In this document: positions 8,302-16,273 of the stretch, in pieces | Layout of the letters: the number at the start of each line of letters is the position of its first letter | How positions within the stretch are numbered: the first letter of the stretch is position 1 | DNA from: Melioribacteraceae bacterium | GTDB lineage: Bacteria; Bacteroidota; Ignavibacteria; Ignavibacteriales; Melioribacteraceae | Length of the DNA stretch: 38,290 nucleotides | Direction: 5' to 3' | Assembly (NCBI GenBank): GCA_023230485.1 | Contig: JALNXG010000037.1 | Coordinates: 1-38,290 of the forward strand | Position numbers and translations under genes: made by a program | Notes under the pieces: generated by a model | What the model saw: only the letters and a program-made list of their open reading frames with translations | What the model was told of the DNA's origin: nothing | Databases searched by the model: none

Positions 8302-8969
8302 AGGAAAGATCACCGGAAGATATGCCCCGTGAGAAACTTTCTTTAAGGGGTCCGCAAAGCCTAACTAATGAAGAGTTATTGGCTATTATATTAAGAACAG
8401 GCATGAAAGGGAAGGATGTTCTGGATGTTGCACATGAACTTCTATCTGAATTTGGTTCTCTCAAAAACCTTGCTTCCCAATCTGTAGAATCAATTCTTCG
8501 CATTCAGGGAATCGGTCCAGAAAAAGCATCCACTTTAGTTGCCTCATTTGAGTTAAATCTAAGAATACGCCAAGAACTGGATTCAAATAAAAGAATTAAA
8601 GTAACCTCACCTAAGGTTATAGCTGAATATTTTATACCGTATTTCAGAGATAAACAAAAGGAACAGTTTCTTGTAGTAACATTAAATTCAGCCAATATAA
8701 TGGAGAGATTCAATATTATCTCAGAGGGAAGTTTAAATACAAGTATTGTTCATCCTCGTGAAGTATTCAAAACAGCTATTGATAATAGAGCGGCTAATAT
8801 TATATTGATCCATAATCATCCTAGTGGTAATCCCGAACCGAGCAAAGAAGATATTGAAATAACTAAAAAATTAGTCGATGCCGGACGCATATTGGACATA
8901 AAAATATTTGATCATATCATTATAGCGGGCAACTTTTATGTTAGTTTTGTCGAAAAAAGGATTATTTGA
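8292..8969 (+). CDS. radC: RadC family protein (JAMM/MPN domain)
   Basis: A 225-aa RadC/YicR family protein. The name comes from old DNA-repair reports; the molecular role is unsettled. The N-terminal part has the usual start IKERSPEDMPREKL and a helix-hairpin-helix-like LRIQGIGPEKA. The C-terminal metalloprotease-like domain shows the full JAMM ligand set: E145 (SEGSL), H174 and H176 (HNHPSGNPEPSKED) and D187. The ATG lies inside the last ten bases of guaA, so translation is probably coupled. Unlike many RadC copies it is not next to a phage or island gene; it looks like the core chromosomal copy. Confidence 0.95.
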   Translation: MGIKERSPEDMPREKLSLRGPQSLTNEELLAIILRTGMKGKDVLDVAHELLSEFGSLKNLASQSVESILRIQGIGPEKASTLVASFELNLRIRQELDSNKRIKVTSPKVIAEYFIPYFRDKQKEQFLVVTLNSANIMERFNIISEGSLNTSIVHPREVFKTAIDNRAANIILIHNHPSGNPEPSKEDIEITKKLVDAGRILDIKIFDHIIIAGNFYVSFVEKRII

Positions 8970-8982
8970 ATATTTTTTTGCT

Positions 8983-8990
8983 TATATTTG
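8983..8990 (+). promoter_or_regulatory. Possible -7 element for the lipoprotein operon
   Basis: TATATTTG matches TAnnTTTG exactly, 64 bases before the lipoprotein ATG and just after radC. No TTG sits 20 bases upstream, so the promoter match is half complete. Confidence 0.3.
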
Positions 8991-9054
8991 CTATAATAAG
9001 TTAATTCTGATTATTTATAAAAAACATTTCATAAACTAAACCGGAGGTAGAAAT

Positions 9055-9330
9055 ATGTTGAATTTAAAGAAACATTTAAGTTCAGCTCTTGTTGTAGCCC
9101 TCATAGTCGGAACAGTATCACTCACCGGTTGTAGCGGTGTATCCGAAGAACAAATGGCTGAGCTTGAAGCTTTGAGAAGTGAAGTAACTGCTCTCGAAAA
9201 AGAAACTGGTTCATTAAAAGCAGAAAAAGCTACTTTAGAGCGCGAAATTGCTGAAAAAAATTCAAAGCTTGATCAATGCGCTAAAGATAAAGCTGAAACC
9301 AAGAAAAATTTAGAACAATTAGGTCTATAA
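9055..9330 (+). CDS. Small coiled-coil lipoprotein (Lpp-like)
   Basis: 91 aa. A lipoprotein signal peptide with basic KKH, a hydrophobic stretch ALVVALIVGTVS and lipobox LTGC gives a mature protein starting at C26. The rest is one uninterrupted charged heptad-like helix (EEQMAELEALRSEVTALEKE and onwards) ending KKNLEQLGL. This is the build of Braun-type lipoproteins: lipid anchor plus a trimeric coiled coil. It lacks the C-terminal lysine that Lpp uses for covalent attachment to peptidoglycan. A strong GGAGG ribosome binding site suggests high expression. The next gene, 18 bases on, encodes a LysM protein that could supply peptidoglycan binding. Confidence 0.8.
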   Translation: MLNLKKHLSSALVVALIVGTVSLTGCSGVSEEQMAELEALRSEVTALEKETGSLKAEKATLEREIAEKNSKLDQCAKDKAETKKNLEQLGL

Positions 9331-9348
9331 GAGGATAAGGAGAAAACA

Positions 9349-10047
9349 ATGAAATTCAATAAGATATTAGTTGTATTGTTTGGTCTATTCCTTATCAATT
9401 CTGTTACTCTTTTTGCACAAAGAAAAGAGATGACTCAAGAGGAATGGCAAAGTGAAATGAATCGCCTTACAGAAAGAAAAGCTACTTTAGTAGCTGAACT
9501 TAATACTCTTAAGAGCGATGTTGCTTCTTTAAAGAAAACTAAAGAAGCTATGCAAACTTTTGATGCTTGCATGGACGATTTATACGCATTAGTTGGTGCT
9601 ACAAAAGCTGATGTTGATAATTTCAGAAAGCAATTAAATGTATTAAGCGGCAAAATCGATGGACAGGAAGCTCCAAAAGATGACCGTCAAGCTGAATTAA
9701 ATGCTATGAAGAAAAATAAAATTTCTGCTCTTCCTGAGTTTTTCAACAAAGTGCATGATCAGCTTCAAAGAAAATTAGATGCTTGGGTAGTAGCTCCTAC
9801 TGAAATAGCTTATACCGTTGTTAAAGGTGATCACCTTTGGGGTATTGCTAAAAAAGCAGAGCATTATGGTAACCCATTTGCATGGCCAAATATTTATAAA
9901 GCAAATAGAGACCAAATTAAGAATCCTGATTTGATTTATCCTAAACAAACTTTCAAGGTTCCTAATTTAACTGAAGAAGAAATGTCTCAGTATGATAAAA
10001 TTAGAAGAAATTACAAACCTGCACCTCCAACACAGACTGCAAACTAA
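9349..10047 (+). CDS. Secreted coiled-coil protein with C-terminal LysM domain
   Basis: 232 aa. A Sec signal peptide (KILVVLFGLFLINSVTLFAQ) is followed by a long helical region rich in K/E/L (about 28-150) with two cysteine-free heptad stretches around one CMDD segment. A LysM domain at about 157-208 contains YTVVKGDHLWGIAKK, WPNIYKANRDQI and LIYPKQTFKVP. LysM binds the glycan of peptidoglycan. A Pro/Thr-rich tail ends the protein. AAGGAG precedes the ATG. With the lipoprotein upstream it forms a two-gene unit closed by a terminator; an envelope-structural role is inferred. Confidence 0.85.
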   Translation: MKFNKILVVLFGLFLINSVTLFAQRKEMTQEEWQSEMNRLTERKATLVAELNTLKSDVASLKKTKEAMQTFDACMDDLYALVGATKADVDNFRKQLNVLSGKIDGQEAPKDDRQAELNAMKKNKISALPEFFNKVHDQLQRKLDAWVVAPTEIAYTVVKGDHLWGIAKKAEHYGNPFAWPNIYKANRDQIKNPDLIYPKQTFKVPNLTEEEMSQYDKIRRNYKPAPPTQTAN

Positions 10048-10071
10048 AATTTATTCTGATTTTATAATAAG

Positions 10072-10107
10072 AAAGCCCTGTTTGCTAATAGCGAATAGGG
10101 CTTTTTC
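10072..10107 (+). terminator. Rho-independent terminator after the LysM gene
   Basis: AAAGCCCT (10072-10079) pairs with AGGGCTTT (10097-10104), and the stem continues inward through GTTTGCT/AGCGAAT with wobble pairs to a three-base loop. The 3' arm runs into TTTTT at 10102-10106. Confidence 0.9.
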
Positions 10108-10128
10108 TATTTAAAAAAGGAGGAATTT

Positions 10129-11091
10129 TTGGAAATAGAAAAAATATTAAAACTCGATAACGTCGATCTTATCTCTCTACTCGGTTTCAATGATACTAAT
10201 CTAAAACCATTGGAAGAAAGATTCTCTTCAACTATTATTGTTCGTGGTGAGAACGTGTATATTAAAGGCGTTGCCGAAGAAGTAGAATTAATAGAAAAAG
10301 TATTTAAAGAAATGATTTTTGTTTTGAATACATCGGGGAAGTTGCGTCCTGATGATGTTATTACGATAATTGATCTTACAAATCATGGAAGAGAAGTTGT
10401 AAGTGATAATGATTTTGATAATATCGTTTTATATTCAAAAAAAGATGTAATAAAAGCTAAAACGTCGAATCAAATAAATTATCTAAAGATTGTTCGACAG
10501 AATGATATTTGTTTTGCAATCGGACCCGCAGGAACCGGGAAGACCTATCTTGCCGTAGCTCTCGCAGTAGCAGCCCTTAAGAAAGGAGTAGTTAAAAAAA
10601 TTGTTTTAGCTCGTCCTGCTGTTGAAGCCGGCGAAAGTCTGGGGTTTCTTCCGGGTGATTTTAAAGAAAAAATAGACCCATATCTTCGACCACTTTTTGA
10701 TGCACTACAGGATATGCTTCCATCTGAACAGCTCAGGGGTTATATAGAAAAAACGGTTATTGAAATTGTTCCTCTTGCTTTTATGCGCGGCAGAACTCTT
10801 AATAACGCTTATGTAATTTTAGATGAAGCACAAAATGCTACAGTCATGCAAATGAAAATGTTTTTAACACGACTTGGTCCTAATTCTAAGGCAATTATTA
10901 CAGGGGACATTACTCAGATAGATTTACCCACTATATCACAAAGCGGATTGGTTCAGGTTAAAAATATTTTGCAGGGAATTGAAGGAGTCGGATTTGTTTA
11001 TTTTGAAAAATCCGATGTAGTCCGTCATAAACTTGTAAAAGATATTATAGATGCATACGAAAAACACAATTCAAATAAACCGCTCTCATAA
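10129..11091 (+). CDS. PhoH family ATPase
   Basis: 320 aa, cytoplasmic. PhoH-type P-loop ATPases are linked to RNA metabolism, often next to ybeY; no ybeY is seen here. Walker A GPAGTGKT is at residues 132-139 and Walker B LDEAQN at 231-236, with the diagnostic ARPAVEAGESLGFLPGD between them. The N-terminal ~110 residues (AEEVELIEKVFKEM) form the KH-like part seen in PhoH. The start is TTG at 10129, set by GGAGG (10119-10123). The 3' end of the gene overlaps a hairpin shared with the convergent mazG. Confidence 0.95.
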   Translation: MEIEKILKLDNVDLISLLGFNDTNLKPLEERFSSTIIVRGENVYIKGVAEEVELIEKVFKEMIFVLNTSGKLRPDDVITIIDLTNHGREVVSDNDFDNIVLYSKKDVIKAKTSNQINYLKIVRQNDICFAIGPAGTGKTYLAVALAVAALKKGVVKKIVLARPAVEAGESLGFLPGDFKEKIDPYLRPLFDALQDMLPSEQLRGYIEKTVIEIVPLAFMRGRTLNNAYVILDEAQNATVMQMKMFLTRLGPNSKAIITGDITQIDLPTISQSGLVQVKNILQGIEGVGFVYFEKSDVVRHKLVKDIIDAYEKHNSNKPLS

Positions 11092-11104
11092 ATGAAAGCG
11101 GTTT
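11077..11104. terminator. Hairpin between convergent phoH and mazG
   Basis: AAACCGCT (11077-11084) pairs with AGCGGTTT (11097-11104), with an inner TCAT/ATGA. The stem includes the last codons and stop of phoH. T-runs are short on both strands, so strength is uncertain; the position between two converging genes suggests a two-way terminator. Confidence 0.55.
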
Positions 11105-11110
11105 ATAAAA

Positions 11111-11875
11111 TTACTTAAATTGCTTTTTACTTTCTTCCCAGAATTTATCCATTTCAGGAAGTGAAGACTCGGTAATCTTTTTGCCTGTTTCTTTTATCTT
11201 TTTTTCGACATACGAAAATCGGTTTATAAATTTTTCATTCGTATATCTGATAGAATTTTCAGGATTGATTCCTAAGAAGCGTGCGTAATTTGTTAAAGCA
11301 AAAAATAAATCTCCAAATTCTTTTTCCGTTTCTTCTTTATTGTTTTCTTCTGCAACTTTTTTAAGTTCGCCAAGTTCCTCTTCCACTTTCTCCCAAACGT
11401 TATCGATATTATCCCAATCAAAACCAACTTTGGAAGCTTTTTCTTGAAGACGAAATGCGCGTGCTAATCCGGGCATCACTTTAGGAACTCCCTCTAAAAC
11501 AGATTCTCTTCCTTCGCCTAATTTTATCTCTTCCCAATTTCTCATTATCTCATCATTATCTTTAACTTTTGTTTCTGCGAAGATATGCGGATGCCTTCTA
11601 ATTAGTTTTTCTGAAATTCCATCAATAACATCATTTATTGAAAAGTTATTATCTTCTTCGGCAATTACGGAATGAAAAAGTATATGAAGAAGTAAATCAC
11701 CAAGTTCTCCCTTAAGTTCCTTGTAATTTTTTTCATCTATTGTTTCAATTAATTCGTATGATTCTTCTAAAGTTGCAGCTTTAATACTATCATGAGTTTG
11801 TTCTTTGTCCCAAGGACACTCATTGCGAAGTCTTTTCATTATTGCCCAAAGTTCTTCAAATTTTTCGCCTGTCAT
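11111..11875 (-). CDS. mazG: Nucleoside triphosphate pyrophosphohydrolase MazG
   Basis: Hydrolyses NTPs to NMP and pyrophosphate, with house-cleaning and (p)ppGpp-related roles. Two MazG domains: the first (KRLRNECPWDKEQTHDSIKA, then metal-binding EESYE and ELGD) and a C-terminal half with KVGFDWDN, EELGELKK and EKEFGDLFFAL. The ATG at 11875 is preferred (254 aa) because AAGAGG lies just upstream. An in-frame TTG at 11896 would add seven residues. The gene converges with phoH and diverges from the RidA gene across 100 bases. Confidence 0.96.
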   Translation of the reverse strand: MTGEKFEELWAIMKRLRNECPWDKEQTHDSIKAATLEESYELIETIDEKNYKELKGELGDLLLHILFHSVIAEEDNNFSINDVIDGISEKLIRRHPHIFAETKVKDNDEIMRNWEEIKLGEGRESVLEGVPKVMPGLARAFRLQEKASKVGFDWDNIDNVWEKVEEELGELKKVAEENNKEETEKEFGDLFFALTNYARFLGINPENSIRYTNEKFINRFSYVEKKIKETGKKITESSLPEMDKFWEESKKQFK

Positions 11876-11978
11876 TTTTCCTCTTATTTTTTTCAAATGC
11901 TCTTTCTAATTAAAAATATTTTTTATTTAATAAAAAGGGATTATTTTACTATTATCAATTATATATTAAGGAGATATC

Positions 11979-12437
11979 ATGTACGAGGAGAAATTAAAAG
12001 AATTAGGAATTACCATCCCGGAGGCACCAAAACCTTTAGCCGCTTATGTCCCCGCAAAAAAAATGCACAAATTAGCATTTACAGCTGGTCAGCTTCCTTT
12101 ACTTGATGGAAAATTATTGTTTACTGGTAAATTAGGAGTGGATGTTTCTGAAGAAGATGGTATCAAATGTGCAAAACAGTGTGCAATTAATTGCTTGAGT
12201 GCTATTAAATCAGTTATTGGTTCAATCGATAATATTGAATCGATTGTAAAAGTTACAGTTTTTGTTAATTCAAGCGATTCTTTTATTAACCAACCAAAAA
12301 TTGCTAATGGAGCTTCAGAGTTTTTAGTAGAAGTTTTTGGAGAAGAGGGAAAGCATGCAAGAAGTGCTGTGGGAGTTGCTCAATTACCGATGAATGCTCC
12401 TGTCGAAATCGAAATGATTGTAAAAGTAATTGATTGA
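11979..12437 (+). CDS. RidA/YjgF/YER057c/UK114 family protein
   Basis: 152 aa. Rid proteins form trimers that hydrolyse reactive enamine/imine intermediates from PLP enzymes. The conserved arginine that binds the substrate carboxylate is R128 in HARSAVGVAQLP, followed by the family's VEIEMIVKV strand. At ~150 aa and with an N-terminal EAPKPLAAYVPA block it fits the longer Rid subgroup (L-PSP endoribonuclease-like 1), whose deaminase activity is less certain than in true RidA. AAGGAG lies six bases before the ATG. No threonine deaminase gene is nearby. Confidence 0.93.
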   Translation: MYEEKLKELGITIPEAPKPLAAYVPAKKMHKLAFTAGQLPLLDGKLLFTGKLGVDVSEEDGIKCAKQCAINCLSAIKSVIGSIDNIESIVKVTVFVNSSDSFINQPKIANGASEFLVEVFGEEGKHARSAVGVAQLPMNAPVEIEMIVKVID

Positions 12438-12489
12438 TAAGAAACATTTTTCTTATATTGTGGTATAAATAGAAATTTCAGAAAGTATT

Positions 12490-13008
12490 ATGAAAAAAAT
12501 ATTACTAATATTATTAATAAGCTCAATTTCACTATCAGCTCAATTTAAAGAGCAGCCAAATAGTGCTCCAAGCATTAAAAGTGGAATTTTGAGTGGTAAT
12601 TCAAATTCACTTTTCGGATTTATTAATCCGGATAATTTTAGTATGCATCATTCATTTAATATGTCTTACACGGCTTCCGGTGCATTTGGGATGGCTCTTG
12701 GCGCATATACTAATTCTATGGCGTATAAACTCACCGATAACCTAAATGTTGAGACTGATATTAGTGTAGTTAATTCACCATATAATTCAATGAATAGCAA
12801 AGAATTTGCTAATCAATTCAATGGCGTATATTTAAGCAGAGCGCAGATTAATTATAAACCATCAGAAAATATGACTATCATGCTACAATATCGTCAACTT
12901 CCCGCAGGTTCAATGTACCCTTATTCCTATTACGGTAATAATTCTTTCTATGGCAATAATCCTTTTTATAGAGATAATTCCTTTTTCGATCCTTTCGGAA
13001 GGAATTAA
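12490..13008 (+). CDS. Small secreted protein with an aromatic/Asn-rich tail
   Basis: I do not recognise a family. 172 aa with a clear Sec signal peptide (KKILLILLISSISLSAQ, cleavage after SAQ). The middle has alternating segments (FSMHHSFNMSYTASGAFG, NLNVETDISVV, RAQINYKPSENMTIMLQYRQ) that look like beta-hairpins of an envelope protein. The tail carries imperfect repeats of the type YYGNNSF-YGNNPF-YRDNSF. It has its own terminator, and the promoter is unclear. An outer-membrane or periplasmic location is inferred from the signal peptide and strand pattern only. Confidence 0.75.
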   Translation: MKKILLILLISSISLSAQFKEQPNSAPSIKSGILSGNSNSLFGFINPDNFSMHHSFNMSYTASGAFGMALGAYTNSMAYKLTDNLNVETDISVVNSPYNSMNSKEFANQFNGVYLSRAQINYKPSENMTIMLQYRQLPAGSMYPYSYYGNNSFYGNNPFYRDNSFFDPFGRN

Positions 13009-13029
13009 ACCCTAAAATTAGTTAAATTG

Positions 13030-13058
13030 AATAACCGGATTTTCCGGTTATTTTTTTA
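13030..13058 (+). terminator. Rho-independent terminator
   Basis: AATAACCGGA (13030-13039) pairs with TCCGGTTATT (13043-13052) around a TTT loop, followed by a T-run to 13057. It closes the secreted-protein gene. Confidence 0.9.
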
Positions 13059-13072
13059 TTTAAATTGGCTCT

Positions 13073-13558
13073 ATGAAATCGAAACGTAAACCTGTTGCAA
13101 AAAAAATCGGAAATGTAGATCTAAAAAGCTCAACACTTAATATGTTGATGAATATAGCTATATTTATCTTAGTCGTAGTAATTATCTTTCTAAGTTATTC
13201 AATTTATTTAAAAGTATTTTCCATTACTCCCGAAGAGATTGCCGAAACAAGAGATAGTGAACGTTCTGAAATCATTCAGGTGGAAGTATTAAATGGATGC
13301 GGCATTCCCGGAGCGGCTACTCGTTTCGCTGAATATCTAAGAGCAAATAAGTTTGACGTAGTTTCTGCAACTAATGATAAAGAGATTGATGAAACGCTTG
13401 TTATTGCACGCACCCAAAATATGGAAAATGCGTATGCAGTAGCAGAGGTACTTGGAGTGAAAAAAAGTAACGTAAATCAGATTCTAAACGATGATTATTT
13501 TTTGGATGTTTCTATTATTATTGGTAGAGATTACTATACATTAAAACCATTAAAATGA
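13073..13558 (+). CDS. Membrane-anchored LytR_C-domain protein
   Basis: 161 aa. A basic N-terminus (KSKRKPVAKK) leads to one membrane span (about residues 24-46, MLMNIAIFILVVVIIFLSYS), then an extracytoplasmic domain. The domain begins IQVEVLNGCGIPGAATRFAE and continues with NKFDVVSATN, matching the LytR C-terminal domain that occurs alone or after LytR-CpsA-Psr enzymes. The catalytic LCP domain is missing, so no glycosyl-transfer activity is expected. It is followed directly by rsfS; the LytR_C-rsfS neighbourhood also occurs in other bacteria as far as I recall. Confidence 0.87.
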   Translation: MKSKRKPVAKKIGNVDLKSSTLNMLMNIAIFILVVVIIFLSYSIYLKVFSITPEEIAETRDSERSEIIQVEVLNGCGIPGAATRFAEYLRANKFDVVSATNDKEIDETLVIARTQNMENAYAVAEVLGVKKSNVNQILNDDYFLDVSIIIGRDYYTLKPLK

Positions 13559-13565
13559 GGTGTTT

Positions 13566-13982
13566 TTGGATTCATTAAAATTCGCAAAGAAAATAGCGGA
13601 TATTGTCCTTTCAAAAAAGGGGACTGATATTAAAATATTAGATTTAAGAAAACTTTCGGGAATATCGGATTATTTTTTAATTTGTTCAGCCGATTCAGAT
13701 CGTCAAGTAAAAGCAATTGCCGATGAAGTTGATAAAATGCTTAGTGAAGAAGGAATTAAATGTTTTCACCGCGAAGGTTTCGAATCATTAAATTGGGTTA
13801 TCCTCGATTATTTCGATGTGATTGTTCACGTATTCAAAAACGAAACACGCCAATTCTATGGGCTTGAAAAATTATGGGGAGATGCCCCTACAATAACAAT
13901 TGAAGATGAATTACCAAACACGGAGAAAGAAGTTGAAAGAGTACCTAAGCGGACTGTTCGCAAATCTGTCAAAAAATCTTGA
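13566..13982 (+). CDS. rsfS: Ribosomal silencing factor RsfS (Iojap family)
   Basis: Binds ribosomal protein uL14 and blocks subunit joining, saving energy in slow growth. The core motifs ILDLRKLSGISDYFLICSADSDRQ and EGFESLNWVILDYFDVIVHVF are present. TTG at 13566 is preferred as start (138 aa) because GAGG at 13557-13560, overlapping the stop of the previous gene, is correctly spaced; an in-frame GTG at 13560 would place the start on top of that GAGG. The tail is unusually basic (KRTVRKSVKKS) and is encoded in the region shared with argS. Confidence 0.95.
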   Translation: MDSLKFAKKIADIVLSKKGTDIKILDLRKLSGISDYFLICSADSDRQVKAIADEVDKMLSEEGIKCFHREGFESLNWVILDYFDVIVHVFKNETRQFYGLEKLWGDAPTITIEDELPNTEKEVERVPKRTVRKSVKKS

Positions 13983-15561
13983 TTATCTAAATAATAGTGC
14001 AATCCTTTTCAATGTTCCTAATCAAGCAAATTTCGGCGATCTCTCAACGAATGTAGCCCTTTCGGTTGCGAAAGGATTAAAGAGAAATCCTCGTGAAGTA
14101 GCTCAAGAGATAATTGATAATATTATTTTAGATAAAAATATATTAGAGAAAGTAGAAATAGCCGGACCCGGATTTCTTAATTTCTTTTTTAATCCGGAAT
14201 ACTTGACACAAATAATAAAAATTATCCATGCTCAAGAATCTGAATTTGGAAAGAGTAAAAAATATTTAGGAGTAAGAGCAAATGTAGAATTTATCTCTGC
14301 TAATCCAACAGGACCGCTTACAGTTGGACACGGTAGAAATGCAGTGGTGGGAGATACAGTCGCTAATCTTTTAGAGGCAGTTGGTTATGATGTTGACCGT
14401 GAATACTATTTCAATAATGCCGGCAGGCAGATGCGTGTTTTGGGAGATTCTGTTAGATTACGATATCTTCAGTTGCTTGGTGATAATGTTGAATTCCCTG
14501 AAGATTATTATCAGGGAGAGTATATAAAGGAGATTGCACAAAAACTTTATTCAGAATTTGGGGACACATTAAAAGAAGTTGCTCCCGAAGGTAAATTTAA
14601 AGAGACTGCCGAAAAAGAAATCTTCAATGATATAATAAAGACAATGGAAAATATCGGAATCAAAATGAAGATATTTTATAATGAGAATAGTCTTTATGAA
14701 GAAGATAGAATAAATGAATTATTAAAATTATTTAAAGAAAAAAATCTCTCTTATGACAGCGAAGGTGCACTTTGGCTTAAACTTTCGGAACTCGGTAATG
14801 AGCAAGATAAAGTAATTGTAAAGTCAACAGGCGAACCGACATATAGACTTCCCGATATTGCATATCATATTACTAAGTTCGAAAGAGGTTATGATCTAAT
14901 TGTTGATTTATTTGGATCGGATCATAATGCCACTTACCCTGATGTTCTTGCAGGACTAAAATCATTAGGTTATGATTCAGAAAAAATTAAAGTACTGATT
15001 CATCAATTTGTTACGATTTTACAAAATGGTGAGATTGTGAAGATGTCCACACGTAAAGCAAATTATATTACACTCGATGAACTCTCTGATGAAGTTGGTA
15101 AAGATGTTGTAAGATATTTTTTCAATATGAGAAGTATTAATAGTCATCTTAATTTTGATCTTGATGTTGCTAAAAAACAATCGGATGAGAATCCTGTGTT
15201 TTATCTTCAATATGCGCATGCAAGAATTTCATCAATATTGAAGATGACAGCAGAACAGGGATTAAAATCTAATTTAAGTCATATCGGATTATTAAAGAAA
15301 TCTGAAGAACAGAATCTGATAAAAAAAATAATCGAATATCCTGATGAAGTATTATATAGTGCTGAGCATTTTGAGACTCATCGAATCCCGGTATTCTTAG
15401 AAGAATTGGCTTCATTATTCCATAAGTTTTATACTGAATGCAGAATTATTGGAAGCGAACAAAATCTCGCTGAAGCAAGAATTGCATTAGTAGAAGCAGT
15501 TCAGACGGTGATCAAAAACGGACTATCTATTCTTGGTGTCTCTGCACCGGACAGGATGTAA
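13933..15561 (+). CDS. argS: Arginyl-tRNA synthetase
   Basis: Class I synthetase that charges tRNA-Arg. From the chosen start, 542 aa: an N-terminal Add-1 domain (NFGDLSTNVAL), the HIGH-type signature VGHG at 131-134 (within TGPLTVGHGRNAVVGD), the KMSTR loop at 370-374 and a DALR anticodon-binding domain (YLQYAHARISSIL). TTG at 13933 is preferred because GGAG at 13922-13925 precedes it and the protein then begins KEYL as many ArgRS do. The open frame extends upstream to an ATG at 13900. Either way argS overlaps rsfS, by 50 bp with the TTG start. Confidence 0.97.
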   Translation: MKEYLSGLFANLSKNLDYLNNSAILFNVPNQANFGDLSTNVALSVAKGLKRNPREVAQEIIDNIILDKNILEKVEIAGPGFLNFFFNPEYLTQIIKIIHAQESEFGKSKKYLGVRANVEFISANPTGPLTVGHGRNAVVGDTVANLLEAVGYDVDREYYFNNAGRQMRVLGDSVRLRYLQLLGDNVEFPEDYYQGEYIKEIAQKLYSEFGDTLKEVAPEGKFKETAEKEIFNDIIKTMENIGIKMKIFYNENSLYEEDRINELLKLFKEKNLSYDSEGALWLKLSELGNEQDKVIVKSTGEPTYRLPDIAYHITKFERGYDLIVDLFGSDHNATYPDVLAGLKSLGYDSEKIKVLIHQFVTILQNGEIVKMSTRKANYITLDELSDEVGKDVVRYFFNMRSINSHLNFDLDVAKKQSDENPVFYLQYAHARISSILKMTAEQGLKSNLSHIGLLKKSEEQNLIKKIIEYPDEVLYSAEHFETHRIPVFLEELASLFHKFYTECRIIGSEQNLAEARIALVEAVQTVIKNGLSILGVSAPDRM

Positions 15562-15574
15562 ATAGATAATAATT

Positions 15575-16273
15575 TTAAGCGAGGGCGGCGGAGAATGCAA
15601 TAATTTTCTCTGCCCCGTTTTCTTTTAATACTCTTCCACATTCAATTATTGTACTGCCTGTCGTAATTATATCATCGACTAATAAAATATTTTTCCCTTC
15701 AAGACTTTTCTTCCCGCAAAATCTAAATGCATCTTTTACATTACTTTTTCTTTCGGTATGATTCAGACGAGTTTGTGATTCTGTGTTTTTTACTCGCTTA
15801 ACAATGTTTTTTTCTATGGGTATATTCGTGAGGTCAGATATTCCTATTGCTATATAATCAGATTGGTTATAACCCCTCTCGGTAAATTTTACACGATGTA
15901 ATGGAATGGGGACAATGAAATCAATTATTTCTTTCCTGAAATAATCAGAATTTTCGGATGCAATTAATTTACCAAGATAATTACCAATTCTATAATTACT
16001 CTGATATTTAAGGCAGTGTATTAGCGATTGTATCGGTGTTTCTTTTGAAAATAAGTATAAGGCATTTAATTCATTAATAATATTTGGCGACTCAAAGTAT
16101 TGCTTATATTTAATTTCTGAGTGATTATTATCGCATTTAATAAGTTGTAATGTGCATTGATTACAAAGGTATTGTTCTATTGTATTAAGTTTGAGATTAC
16201 AGAACAAACAATACCTTGGAAGGAAAAAATCTAAAAAATTATCGATTAATCCGGTCAGAGAATTAGTTTTCAC
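15575..16273 (-). CDS. ComF family phosphoribosyltransferase-like protein
   Basis: 232 aa. ComF proteins are needed for DNA uptake in competent bacteria, though many carriers are not known to be competent. An N-terminal zinc-finger-like cysteine set (C22, C25, C37, C40) is followed by a type I phosphoribosyltransferase fold with FTERGYNQSD and the PRPP-binding loop LVDDIITTGSTI near residues 196-207. The start overlaps the end of the bacteriohemerythrin gene by 11 bp, so the two are probably coupled. It converges with argS with only 13 bp between. Confidence 0.93.
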   Translation of the reverse strand: MKTNSLTGLIDNFLDFFLPRYCLFCNLKLNTIEQYLCNQCTLQLIKCDNNHSEIKYKQYFESPNIINELNALYLFSKETPIQSLIHCLKYQSNYRIGNYLGKLIASENSDYFRKEIIDFIVPIPLHRVKFTERGYNQSDYIAIGISDLTNIPIEKNIVKRVKNTESQTRLNHTERKSNVKDAFRFCGKKSLEGKNILLVDDIITTGSTIIECGRVLKENGAEKIIAFSAALA

